From Marinirhabdus sp050859505 (GTDB taxonomy: Bacteria > Bacteroidota > Bacteroidia > Flavobacteriales > Flavobacteriaceae): DNA of 64,000 bases. Each line of letters starts with the position of its first letter. The first letter of the stretch is position 1. A program made the translations under genes and the position numbers. Positions 53,264 to 61,482 of the stretch are shown here, one piece after another. The notes beneath the pieces were generated by a model, which searched no databases, was not told the DNA's origin, and saw only the letters and a program-made list of their open reading frames with translations. Location of the stretch: the NCBI RefSeq assembly GCF_050859505.1, contig NZ_CP193934.1, positions 2,418,001 through 2,482,000 on the forward strand, given 5' to 3'.

Positions 53264-54370
53264 TTAGTTCGTTATAGGTAATGAAATTATAAATTCGGTG
53301 CCTTCGCCTTCTTTTGTTTGCACCTTCAATTCTCCCCCGTGCGCTTTTACAATATCATAGCTTAAACTCAAGCCCAGTCCGGTTCCTTGCCCGGTGGGTT
53401 TGGTGGTGAAAAAAGGCTGAAAAATCTTCTCTAATACCGTTGCGGGTATCCCATTGCCGTTGTCTTTTACTGAAATTTCAATCCCCCCTAGTGCATTCCT
53501 CTCAGTCGTGCCTCCCTCGTCGGATGCAAGCCGAAGGGGGGAGATTCGCTTAGTACTAACAATAACTTTTGCCTCGAACGCTTTTCCCCCTTCGGGGGCT
53601 AGGGGGACTTTTTTCTTTTCCGTACACGCATAAAAAGCATTGGTAATCAAATTCAAAACAACACGTCCTATATCCTGCGGTACAATTTGAGCCTTACCAA
53701 TGGTAGCATCATAGGCTGTTTCCAGTGTGGCATTGAACGTTTTATCTTTTGCCCGAAGGCCGTGATACGCAAGCCGCAGGTATTCATCTACCAATACGTT
53801 CATATCGGTTACTTCTTTTTCTCCTTTACTGGTACGGCTGTGCTGCAACATTCCTTTTACAATGCCATCTGCGCGTTTTCCGTGGTGCAGGATTTTTTCT
53901 AAATTCTGAATAACATCATTTGCAATGGCATTCACTTCTTCGATATCTCCATTTTTTAATTCTTCCAGCATTTCTTCCAGCAGCTCCTTACTTACATCGC
54001 TAAAATTATTTACAAAGTTGAGCGGGTTCTGAATCTCGTGTGCAATCCCTGCTGTAAGCTCTCCCAGACTTGCCATCTTTTCTGCTTGTATGAGTTGCGC
54101 CTGTGCCGCTTTTAATTCAGCTAAAGAGTCGGTTAAGGCTTTGTTACTTTCCTCAATAGATTTTTGTTTTTGTTCCAGCTCTTCTATGGTTTCTTCCAGT
54201 AAAATGGCGGTGGTACGTTTTACTTTTTCGGTGCGTTCCAGTTTAAATTCTGAAATGGTCAACGCTTTATCCGCATCTTTAGCAGCTTTGATGAGGGTTG
54301 TTTTTTCTTCTTCCGAAACGTGTTCGGACTGCTGAATAAAATCAAGGATGGTTTTTAGGTCTTGGTTCAT
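53264..54370 (-). CDS. Soluble histidine kinase with helical N-terminus
   Basis: A 368-residue cytosolic kinase. Residues 1-95 are helical/coiled coil without a recognised sensor. HisKA has H111 in LTAGIAHEIQNPL; the ATPase domain has NLITNAFYA (241-248), DNGNGIP and GQGTGLGLSLSYD. Two insertions separate N box and G1: LAPEGGKAF (about 257-265) and ISPLRLASDEGGTTERNALGG (about 276-296). The second is encoded by a dispersed repeat. Without a sensor domain it probably takes input from a partner, such as the FIST proteins encoded upstream. Its stop is 2 bp before the giant kinase. Confidence 0.9.
   Translation of the reverse strand: MNQDLKTILDFIQQSEHVSEEEKTTLIKAAKDADKALTISEFKLERTEKVKRTTAILLEETIEELEQKQKSIEESNKALTDSLAELKAAQAQLIQAEKMASLGELTAGIAHEIQNPLNFVNNFSDVSKELLEEMLEELKNGDIEEVNAIANDVIQNLEKILHHGKRADGIVKGMLQHSRTSKGEKEVTDMNVLVDEYLRLAYHGLRAKDKTFNATLETAYDATIGKAQIVPQDIGRVVLNLITNAFYACTEKKKVPLAPEGGKAFEAKVIVSTKRISPLRLASDEGGTTERNALGGIEISVKDNGNGIPATVLEKIFQPFFTTKPTGQGTGLGLSLSYDIVKAHGGELKVQTKEGEGTEFIISLPITN
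53491..53530. repeat. Dispersed palindromic repeat, copy B (coding)
   Basis: Inside the kinase gene; the minus strand reads CTTGCATCCGACGAGGGAGG then CACGACTGAGAGGAATGCAC. It shares this with copy A (21829-21860) and copy C (60604-60670). In the protein it encodes most of the SDEGGTTERNA loop. Confidence 0.75.
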
Positions 54371-54494
54371 GCTAGGCGATACTTTTTTGAAACATAAGTT
54401 TGTAGTCTACGAGTTATTGTTTTTATGAAATATCTTCTTGATTGTTAATCTATTACGATTTTTTAAAATTTCAGTTATATAACCGAATTCTTTT

Positions 54495-55651
54495 TTATTT
54501 TTCCTTTAAAGTTACCCAGCAACAGGCACCCCCATGATGATTTTGTCTTCCGTTCAATACACGTCCAAATTCACCATAGGTAAAAAATCCTGCCATTGGC
54601 GTATTCCAAGTTTCAGCAAGGCCTTCATTTTCATCAGTTACCAATGGGCCAAGAATGGGTTGTCTTCCAGCGCAAGAAAAAATCAATAAGGCATCTGCTT
54701 GCTCGTTAGAGTTTTTTTTTAATTGGGCTGCTTTTTCAATAACTTCTTCAACAATATCAAATTCTGGTGGTTGTGTGAACCAAAATTTTGTGCCCTCTGG
54801 CATTGGATTGTCTATAACAAGCGCATTTGCTACGCTGTCAATGTTCATTGGTGTTTTTATGGCAGTTTCATTCGTATCCCGTTCTACGATGAATGGATAT
54901 TCTATGGATACATCTTGAAATATCTTAAAATCCTTTTGGCTATTTTGTCGGTTTTCCCCAAGTATTTTAGGTATAATTCGACAGCAGATTTTCCATCTAT
55001 TTCGTAGAGTAATTTACCTTCACTTTTGGTAACTGTTCTGGTAATTCCCATTGGTTTCCAGCCTGTAATGGCCATTCCTTTCAAGGAAATTTTATCTGCA
55101 TTTAGCATTAATGCAATAATTCCATAATTGGATTCTTCTTTATTAGTAAAAACAAATGTTTCTTTTAAACCCCAATCGTCTCCAGCCATACCACCAAAAA
55201 ATATTTTGTCTTCGCCAAGCTGTTTTTCTAAACTTTTCACCAATTTTTCTCCTTCAAAGTGTTCTCCCTGTTGGTTAATGCCTGGACCGCAAACGATAAG
55301 CGATGGGTTGGAAAATTTATTTAGTGCATTAGTTGCCAATTTTGTAACAGCTTTATCCAAGTTTCCATCTTCCATACTTTCAAACAAAATGGTATAGTGT
55401 TCCTTAGCTAGTTCTAAAAGTAACATAGCAATTTCTCCATCAGACTGATGACCATTAGTAAATTCGCCACACGACGTAGCTCCAAAAACCTCAATATCTT
55501 TTGAATCCATCAATTCACAGATGGCTTTTCTGTCTTGTTTTACAGACATAAAAATGATTGCTAGTGTAGGACTGAAACCATCAATTAAACTCTGTTCTAG
55601 AGCGGTTTTGATTTTTTCGGTGGATTTGCCGTGTATTGATTTTGCTTTCAT
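54495..55651 (-). pseudogene. FIST-domain protein gene with a one-base frameshift
   Basis: The N-terminal frame (from ATG 55651) follows the two neighbouring FIST proteins to ELYLKYLGKTDKIAK, then stops early. The C-terminal frame takes up the homology in another phase with SQKDFKIFQDVSIEYPFIVERD and runs to TLKEK at 54495. Restoring one A in the AAAA run (plus-strand T-run at 54943-54946) gives a continuous protein of about 385 residues similar to its neighbours. FIST proteins have N- and C-terminal sensory domains; CAGR and CC..V.LKEK motifs are kept. This could be a real pseudogene, a slippage site or an assembly error. Confidence 0.8.
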
Positions 55652-55706
55652 AGTTTTTTTATCGGAATCAATTCCGAAGTTATTTAATGTGTCGAGCCGC
55701 TGGCTC

Positions 55707-56846
55707 TTATTTTTCTTTTAAAGCAACCACACAACATGTATTGTTATGAAATTCGTGCTTTCCCGTTTTAGATTTTCCGAATTCACCGTAGGTAAAAAAT
55801 CCTATCATGGGTGCATCCCAAACGGCCTGTACACGTTCTAACTCTTCAGTAATCATAAGTCCAAACGAGAGATGACGACTGATACATGAGAACATAATTA
55901 AAGCATCTGCCTGTTCTTTATTTGTGTCTTTTAATTGCTCACACTCTGTGATCACGGTATCAATGGAATCAAAATCTGGCGGTAATGAAAATCGAACTTT
56001 GGCTCCTTGTGGTACATTACCCGCGCAAATTATAGAGCGATCTTCTTTATTTGCAAACATAGCAGTACGCATTACGGGGGTCACCCCATCACGTTCTAAT
56101 TGAAGCGGATAATACGAACTTATATTAGTCACCACTTCTTTATTGCTATCTAAGTCTATTTCAACCCCCAGATATTTTAATATCATATCCAGCGCAGGCT
56201 TGTTGTCTATAGTATACACTATGTTGCCCTCACTTTTAGTAATGGTTTTTGTGGTACCAATGGGTTTCCAACCACAAGTGGCAATCCCACGTATATCAAT
56301 CTTGTCTTCATCAATGATAAGTGCTACGAGCCCGTTTACGCTACTTTGTTTATTTGTAAAAACTTCAGGTCCTTCTAATAGTAGATCGTCACCTGCCATA
56401 CCACCAAAAATGGTTACATCCTTCCCGGCACCTTCAACTAGACCTGCAACAATTTGCTCTCCATCCTCCGTTAACCAACCTGAGACCATAAGATATCCTG
56501 GATTGTTGAACGTGTTTTTCCCTTCCACACCAATTTCTATTGCGTTCTCGTACGTACTTTGCGTTCCTGTTTCTAAAAATTTTATTCTGAAATATGCTGG
56601 ATCCATATCAAGTAACATAAGTACTATAGCACCTTCAGTAATATCATTGCCTACAAACTCTCCCGAAGAAGTAGCTCCGAAGACTGAAATATTTTCAGCA
56701 TCAAAAATTTTACAAATAGCCTTATAATCTTGTTTGACTGAAAGGAAAACGATCGCCAAGGTGGGTTTAAAACCGTTCTTGATTTCGGCATTGACCTTGT
56801 TTTCAATTTCTTGAGAAGTATTCGCTTGCAGGGTTACTGATTTCAT
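55707..56846 (-). CDS. FIST-domain sensory protein
   Basis: A 379-residue cytosolic protein with FIST_N (about 20-225: ATSSGEFVG, GGMAGDDL, GIATCGWKPIGT) and FIST_C (about 235-355, PLQLERD, FSCISRHLSFG, PMIGFFTYGEFG). FIST is a ligand-sensing module found with kinases, cyclases and chemoreceptors; amino acids have been proposed as ligands. The protein has no output domain, so it should act through partners. It is 55 bp before the frameshifted paralogue. Confidence 0.9.
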   Translation of the reverse strand: MKSVTLQANTSQEIENKVNAEIKNGFKPTLAIVFLSVKQDYKAICKIFDAENISVFGATSSGEFVGNDITEGAIVLMLLDMDPAYFRIKFLETGTQSTYENAIEIGVEGKNTFNNPGYLMVSGWLTEDGEQIVAGLVEGAGKDVTIFGGMAGDDLLLEGPEVFTNKQSSVNGLVALIIDEDKIDIRGIATCGWKPIGTTKTITKSEGNIVYTIDNKPALDMILKYLGVEIDLDSNKEVVTNISSYYPLQLERDGVTPVMRTAMFANKEDRSIICAGNVPQGAKVRFSLPPDFDSIDTVITECEQLKDTNKEQADALIMFSCISRHLSFGLMITEELERVQAVWDAPMIGFFTYGEFGKSKTGKHEFHNNTCCVVALKEK

Positions 56847-56863
56847 AGTTGAAAGTTTTGGTT

Positions 56864-57166
56864 TTATTCAATAGCTCCTACCAGTACCTGTACGCCGCCA
56901 GTGGCAAAATTGGCTAAATCTGCTGCTGTGGCTTGTCCTTCTGGCGAGCCCATGGTTTTTTGTAATTGTTCCATGTCACTAAAATAAATCTCTGCCATTC
57001 GGTAAAATTCAGGTTTAGACCCGTCTGGGGTGCCTACAATCTTGGTAAGCTCTAGCTTTGCCACACCTTTCATAGTTGCAGCCAGCGGTAAGTGGTTGTT
57101 TTTATAATAGTTTTCAAAAACGGCTACATCAGTTGGGTGCCCGTACAATACTGTTACTTTGTTCAT
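56864..57166 (-). CDS. EthD-family dimeric alpha/beta-barrel protein
   Basis: A 100-residue protein started at ATG 57166 (MNKVTVLYGHPTDVAVFENYY); the frame runs 11 codons further through a repeat. The pattern strand / FENYYKNNHLPLA / long helix / FYRMAEIYFSD / MEQLQKTMGSPEGQAT matches EthD-like ferredoxin-fold dimers, which bind or modify small organic molecules. No cofactor site is visible. It lies between two FIST genes, so a role in producing or clearing a sensed molecule is a possible inference. Confidence 0.8.
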   Translation of the reverse strand: MNKVTVLYGHPTDVAVFENYYKNNHLPLAATMKGVAKLELTKIVGTPDGSKPEFYRMAEIYFSDMEQLQKTMGSPEGQATAADLANFATGGVQVLVGAIE

Positions 57167-57176
57167 AATTTTTGGT

Positions 57177-57291
57177 TTTTGCCTTTGCGCTCGCCCCAAC
57201 CCTAAAGGGTGCCAACGCTCAATTGATTACAAATTATTTAATTTAGAAAACCCATCCGCCGTGGCGGACGGGGAAAGGTTTTCGGTTTTAC
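57177..57291. repeat. Composite dispersed element, copy 1 (115 bp)
   Basis: Bounded by TTTTGCCTTTGCGCTCGCCC on the left and AAGGTTTTCGGTTTTAC on the right, with internal palindromes CCCTAAAGGG and CCGCCGTGGCGG. The same ends and order occur at 60522-60692. It fills the spacer between FIST and EthD genes and includes the FIST stop codon. Confidence 0.75.
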
Positions 57292-58427
57292 TTTTCCTTT
57301 AAAGCCACGCAACAGGTGGTTAGGTTGTGCATTTCCAGATTTCCTCCTGTAGCGCGGGCTAATTCTCCGTTGCTGAACATACCTACCAGGGGGATGTTCC
57401 AAACATTTTTTACCCCTTCAATTTCATCTGCCATCATAGGTCCAAAAGACAGTATTCTGCCTGCACAACTAAAAATTACTAACGCCTCTGCTTCAGGCAT
57501 TTTGGTAGCTTTTAAATTTTCAACTCCTTTTACTACTTTTTCCAAGACATCCCAATCGGGGGGCAAGGAAAATTTAACTTTTGAACCCTGGGGAACAGTG
57601 CCGCTCGTGTAAAAGGAACGATCTGTCCAATCTACCACAAGACCGGGACGCATAATGGGATCTCCTTTTTCTCTTTGTAATTGTAATGGAAAATTTGCTG
57701 CTATTTCCAATAACAAATCTTGATTGTCTGGAGTTGCATTTTCAAGACCTCCATATTTTACAGTGAGATCCAACACAGGTACATCGTCTACAGTAAAAAC
57801 ATGATTTCCATCGCTTTTGGTCACTATTTTTTCAGTTCCCATGGCTTTCCATCCACAGGTAGCAACTCCTTGGATTTCTACTTTGTCCCCGTCAAGCGCA
57901 AGGCATAGCAATCCATTTTTACTTTCTTTAGAATTTGTAAATACAAAGGTTTCAACAAAGGTCATATCGTCTCCAGCAACACCTCCAAAAACATTTACCT
58001 GAGCCCCTATAACATCTTCAAAACCACGGAGGATTTCTTCACCATCTACATTGCTGTTACTCAAACCAATTAAAAACGTTGGGTTTGTAAACCTGTTCTT
58101 TGATTTTTTAGCTACAGCTATTGCGACTTCACGATAATTTTTGTTAGGATATTCTTCAACGTATAATTGAAAGTGCTCTGGTTTCATATCCATTAATAGG
58201 ATAGCAGCAGATCCTTTTTCGGTTTCTTCATCTATAAATTCACCATTAGTGGTGCAGCCAAAGACAGTAATATTTTTTTCGTCAAGGAGCATAGTTATCG
58301 CAGTGCGGTCTTGCGATACCGAAATAAATACAATGGCAAGAGTAGGAGTGAAACCATCAGACATGTTGGCTTCTAAAGCCTCTATAACTTCTTGCGTAGA
58401 TTTGCCTTTTATCGATTTTGATTGCAT
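57288..58427 (-). CDS. FIST-domain sensory protein, first gene of the cluster
   Basis: A 379-residue paralogue of the FIST protein at 55707. FIST_N shows FGCTTNGEF, FGGVAGDDM and GVATCGWKAMGT. FIST_C shows FPLQLQRE, IFSCAGRILSFGPMM, PLVGMFSNGEL and a terminal TTCCVALKEK. No membrane segment and no output domain. Its upstream region (58428-58770) has no gene, so it probably heads the long minus-strand cluster. The end of the gene lies in a dispersed repeat element that supplies its stop codon (TAA). Confidence 0.9.
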   Translation of the reverse strand: MQSKSIKGKSTQEVIEALEANMSDGFTPTLAIVFISVSQDRTAITMLLDEKNITVFGCTTNGEFIDEETEKGSAAILLMDMKPEHFQLYVEEYPNKNYREVAIAVAKKSKNRFTNPTFLIGLSNSNVDGEEILRGFEDVIGAQVNVFGGVAGDDMTFVETFVFTNSKESKNGLLCLALDGDKVEIQGVATCGWKAMGTEKIVTKSDGNHVFTVDDVPVLDLTVKYGGLENATPDNQDLLLEIAANFPLQLQREKGDPIMRPGLVVDWTDRSFYTSGTVPQGSKVKFSLPPDWDVLEKVVKGVENLKATKMPEAEALVIFSCAGRILSFGPMMADEIEGVKNVWNIPLVGMFSNGELARATGGNLEMHNLTTCCVALKEK

Positions 58428-58770
58428 GGGTAATTGTTTTTAAACAGCGTTTTTACAATTGACAATGAGGTAATTAGCAGCAATTAATTTACAATTTCAT
58501 CTCCAATTTTGAAATACGTATTAATACCTATTTTTCAGGATGACTTTAAAATTCTGAAGCCATTTGAAAAGTTTGATTTTATAGTAACAATGTAGGGGAA
58601 TAGGGGGGATGAGTCAATCACACAATGATGTGATTTTTTGATAGAATGGCAAGAGAAGAGAGAAAAGAATAGAGAGGAAAGGTGAAGGCAGAAACTTTAA
58701 AGGAGAAATATTCTCAATCAATTTCTGAAGTAATCATTTCTATAATCTTTTTCGATTTGGTTTCAATTAA
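58428..58770. other. Non-coding region upstream of the signalling cluster
   Basis: No supported gene in 343 bp. It should contain the promoter of the first FIST gene (minus strand), but I see no convincing TAnnTTTG box. A 7-bp hairpin (AATCACA/TGTGATT, 58616-58635) followed by Ts is present. A purine-rich AGAGAAGAGAG tract lies near 58650. Confidence 0.5.
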
Positions 58771-59467
58771 TTAGTAAGCGGTTATAAAGTCTAGCGAGAT
58801 AAGGTTGATAATTACTAAGCCATTTTTATATTCTGGACTGTTGAATAATTCTATAAAATCTGCCGCTGTAATCTGTTGTGCTTCTGCGGTCTTTTGCCCT
58901 GTAAATACTGGCATCCATTGGTCAATATTTGTGTATTTGAAAATGGGTTTCGAAATATATTCACGATAGTCGTAGGTTTCGTGTTCTATACCAAATTCAT
59001 TGTATTCATACAGTTCCTGTAATTCCAGCAACAGGATTTTAATAGAATCGTTGGAGATAAGATTAAGGTTTCCAGAGTTTGAAAGCTCGTTAAATGTGGT
59101 ATTATTTGGCGTAAAACGTTCTTCCATAATGCTATGTGCCACATTTTTAGTTATCTCAGAAAAATCGTTTATGGGAGCTCCATTAATGTGGGCTAAAACC
59201 GTTTCGGCGCTTTTGTATTTTTCTCTTCGGAAATTGATTTGAAATGCTAAATTTTTTAAATCCTATTGAAGGTCTAGTTGTATGTTGTTAAGGTATTTTA
59301 GCTCTTGGTTTCGGTCTGCTCTGTTGTTGTTCCAATTGTTTACTTGCAGCGTCAAAAAGGATTCCTACCATTACGAGGATTATTTCGCCTATGGCGTATT
59401 TGAAGTACTTGGTTGTTTTACCTTCAGAAATATAACGTTGCCTAAAATGGCGAAAGAATTTTATCAT
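58771..59467 (-). pseudogene. Broken DUF6090-like membrane protein gene
   Basis: The frame from ATG 59467 starts like its neighbours (MIKFFRHFRQRYISEGKTTK...YAIGEIILVMVGIL) but shifts at about 59347 by one extra base within the ILIALQVNN codons. The shifted frame regains homology (LQVNNWNNNRADRNQELKYL), meets a TAG at about 59264 where Gln is expected, then continues to TAA at 58771. The frame keeps a typical soluble part with ELSNSGNLNLISND. Two independent lesions make this a real pseudogene rather than a base-call error. Confidence 0.85.
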
Positions 59468-59479
59468 ATTTGTGATTTT

Positions 59480-60511
59480 TTATAGGTCTTCTGTTTTTAT
59501 AAAAATGGTAGACTTTGCTCCGCCACTAACTTCTATACTATGTTGGCCTTTCTTATTTTTATATACCCTAAAAATAGGTCTAGCTTCTTTGATGAAATAA
59601 TAATCACCCTCGTGCCAGTATAAATTGGTGTCAGGATTATTTGAACTTTTCAATACCAACTGTTCTTCTTCGATATTAATGGAGCCAGTTTGTCCAAGTG
59701 CGTTACCTATGCCTGTATAGTTTCCTAAAAAGACATGGATGCTTTCTTTTTTGGGGAGTAAGGAAAGTGGTTCAGCATAAACAACAGACGTTTGTTCCAG
59801 TAAAGAATCAATTTTTTTGTAGAGTATGGTACTTTCAATACGATAGCCGTTTGCAGCTTGGGCGATGTTTCCCAAATCATTCATATATATTGATGACTTA
59901 TTTTTCAGAAAAGGGTCTTTAAAATAATATTCCATCGCTTCTTCTGGGTACCTGCCAAAAATATAATCGGCTACTTTTGGGTTTGTTTTTAGGTCTTCAC
60001 GACCATCTATCATTACGGTATTTTTAATATAGGTGTTGTAATCGTCTATATCATTTTGCATCTCTACATATAAATTATTAAAATGGGGGAGTAGGCAATT
60101 GTATTTTTCGGGTAAATTTTCCAGGTTATCTATAAATCGTTCATAACCGCTTGTTTTAGTACTAAAAGAGACATAATTTTTGTCTATTGGCAGGCGGTAT
60201 GGATTTTTTTTATATAGCTCAAAAGTGATGGAGTCATCCATTATTTTTTGAAACAGCGAATCTTTCTCGATATATACATTAAAGATACGTTTTGAATCCA
60301 GGATGTCGGTTTTTAGGTCTTGCTGAACCTGTGTAAGGATGGCTTTTATTTTTGCTTCATTTTGGGATGCATTATACATACTGTTAATGCCTACCGCTAT
60401 GAGAATCCCAATTACAACAAGGATAATTTCGCCTATTCCGTAGAGGAGGTACTTTGAAAACTTGCTTTCAGTAACAAGGCGTTGTCTAATTTTTCTAAAG
60501 AATTTTATCAT
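59480..60511 (-). CDS. DUF6090-like membrane protein, long variant
   Basis: A 343-residue member of the array. N-terminus MIKFFRKIRQRLVTESKFSK, then the transmembrane helix IGEIILVVIGILIAVGI (about 27-43), a coiled segment, and a long soluble part. Compared with its neighbours the C-terminal region is about 90 residues longer and ends in a beta-rich section (VFLGNYTG...GSINIEEEQLVLKSS). The family function is unknown to me; the conserved head suggests a common membrane anchor with exchangeable ends. Confidence 0.75.
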   Translation of the reverse strand: MIKFFRKIRQRLVTESKFSKYLLYGIGEIILVVIGILIAVGINSMYNASQNEAKIKAILTQVQQDLKTDILDSKRIFNVYIEKDSLFQKIMDDSITFELYKKNPYRLPIDKNYVSFSTKTSGYERFIDNLENLPEKYNCLLPHFNNLYVEMQNDIDDYNTYIKNTVMIDGREDLKTNPKVADYIFGRYPEEAMEYYFKDPFLKNKSSIYMNDLGNIAQAANGYRIESTILYKKIDSLLEQTSVVYAEPLSLLPKKESIHVFLGNYTGIGNALGQTGSINIEEEQLVLKSSNNPDTNLYWHEGDYYFIKEARPIFRVYKNKKGQHSIEVSGGAKSTIFIKTEDL

Positions 60512-60513
60512 AG

Positions 60514-60717
60514 TTAAGTAATTTTGCCTTTGCGCTCGCCCTCAATCCCTAATGGGATGTCTACGCTATAAAAGAAATGATTATACTTAGAAAACGCATC
60601 CTTCTTGCATCCGACGAGTGAGGCCTGCCTGCCTAGGCACGACAGGCAGAAACGAATGAGAAGAATGCACATGGCAAGGTTTTCGGTTTTACGGATGTTT
60701 CTAAAGAATTTTAGCAT
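60514..60717 (-). pseudogene. Truncated head of an array gene fused to a repeat
   Basis: The frame starts MLKFFRNIRK, matching the heads of the array proteins, then turns into sequence derived from a dispersed element (TENLAM..., Cys- and Leu-rich) and ends 2 bp before the next gene. The transmembrane helix IGEIILVVIG is absent. I read it as a gene remnant cut at codon 10 by the element. Confidence 0.75.
60522..60692. repeat. Composite dispersed element, copy 2 (171 bp)
   Basis: Same ends and core as 57177-57291. It carries an extra internal segment (60604-60670) that is copy C of the CTTGCATCCGACGAG palindromic family and includes GCCTGCCTAGGC and CACGACAGGCAG. Confidence 0.75.
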
Positions 60718-60738
60718 GGGTTAGTAGTTATAAATTCG

Positions 60739-61482
60739 TTATTTTTTAATTTTGGTATCGAGGGTTTTTTGGAATCCGTTTATTTGAATGATGAGTGCTT
60801 CATAACTTGATTTTAAACTGCTTAAAATAGCAATGCGATATTTTACTGCATTGGATAGGAATTGACTTTGTTTTTGTTCAGTAGTAAGCGTTACAAGATT
60901 TGAGTTTTCAGTAATCAGACTTTCGGGATAATTGAACTCTAAGGTATAATAGGTCATTAAAAAAGGGGCTATAGTATTTCTGGAATACTCAATAAGTGAG
61001 GTGTTCAATGCAAAAATTGAAGTATCGATAGTATTGTAATAGGAAAGAAGCGTATCCTTTACTTGCTTATTTGCGAGTAGGTTTAATTTGCCACTTGATA
61101 CTAAATCCTGTATCGTGGATTTTTCAGGCACAAAAGAAAATGTATTTAATAGGGAAGATGTGAAGGGAACATTTTGTTGAATGGTAAGACTTTCAGAATC
61201 TAAATCTTTTTTTAATTTTCCTAAAGTAGTTAGTTGTATATCAATGTTATTGATTAAATGGTTTAAGTTTAATGAATCCTTTTTAAGGTCTGTTTTAATG
61301 GCTTTAAGATAGTTTTGTTCTTCGCTCTTGTTGAGTCGGTCTTGATTCCAGTTATTTATGGACAACGCAATCAAAATCCCAATCACCACGAGGATGATTT
61401 CCCCAATGGCGTAGAGGAGGTATTTACTAAGTTTATTTTCAGTAACTAGTCGTTGTCTTATGTGGCGGAAGAATTTTATCAT
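60739..61482 (-). CDS. DUF6090-like membrane protein
   Basis: A 247-residue array member: basic head MIKFFRHIRQRLVTENKLSK, one helix IGEIILVVIGILIALSI (about 27-43), NNWNQDR, a coiled coil, then a helical soluble part with the family's (S/V)SSGKLNLLANKQVKDTL motif (about 135). The stop is not shared with a neighbour. Its start overlaps the upstream gene by 4 bp (ATGA), so the two are coupled. Topology by the positive-inside rule places the soluble part outside the inner membrane. Confidence 0.78.
   Translation of the reverse strand: MIKFFRHIRQRLVTENKLSKYLLYAIGEIILVVIGILIALSINNWNQDRLNKSEEQNYLKAIKTDLKKDSLNLNHLINNIDIQLTTLGKLKKDLDSESLTIQQNVPFTSSLLNTFSFVPEKSTIQDLVSSGKLNLLANKQVKDTLLSYYNTIDTSIFALNTSLIEYSRNTIAPFLMTYYTLEFNYPESLITENSNLVTLTTEQKQSQFLSNAVKYRIAILSSLKSSYEALIIQINGFQKTLDTKIKK

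Noticed and set aside
58616..58639. Terminator at 58616
   Set aside because: The stem is only 7 bp and AT-rich, and no plus-strand gene precedes it.
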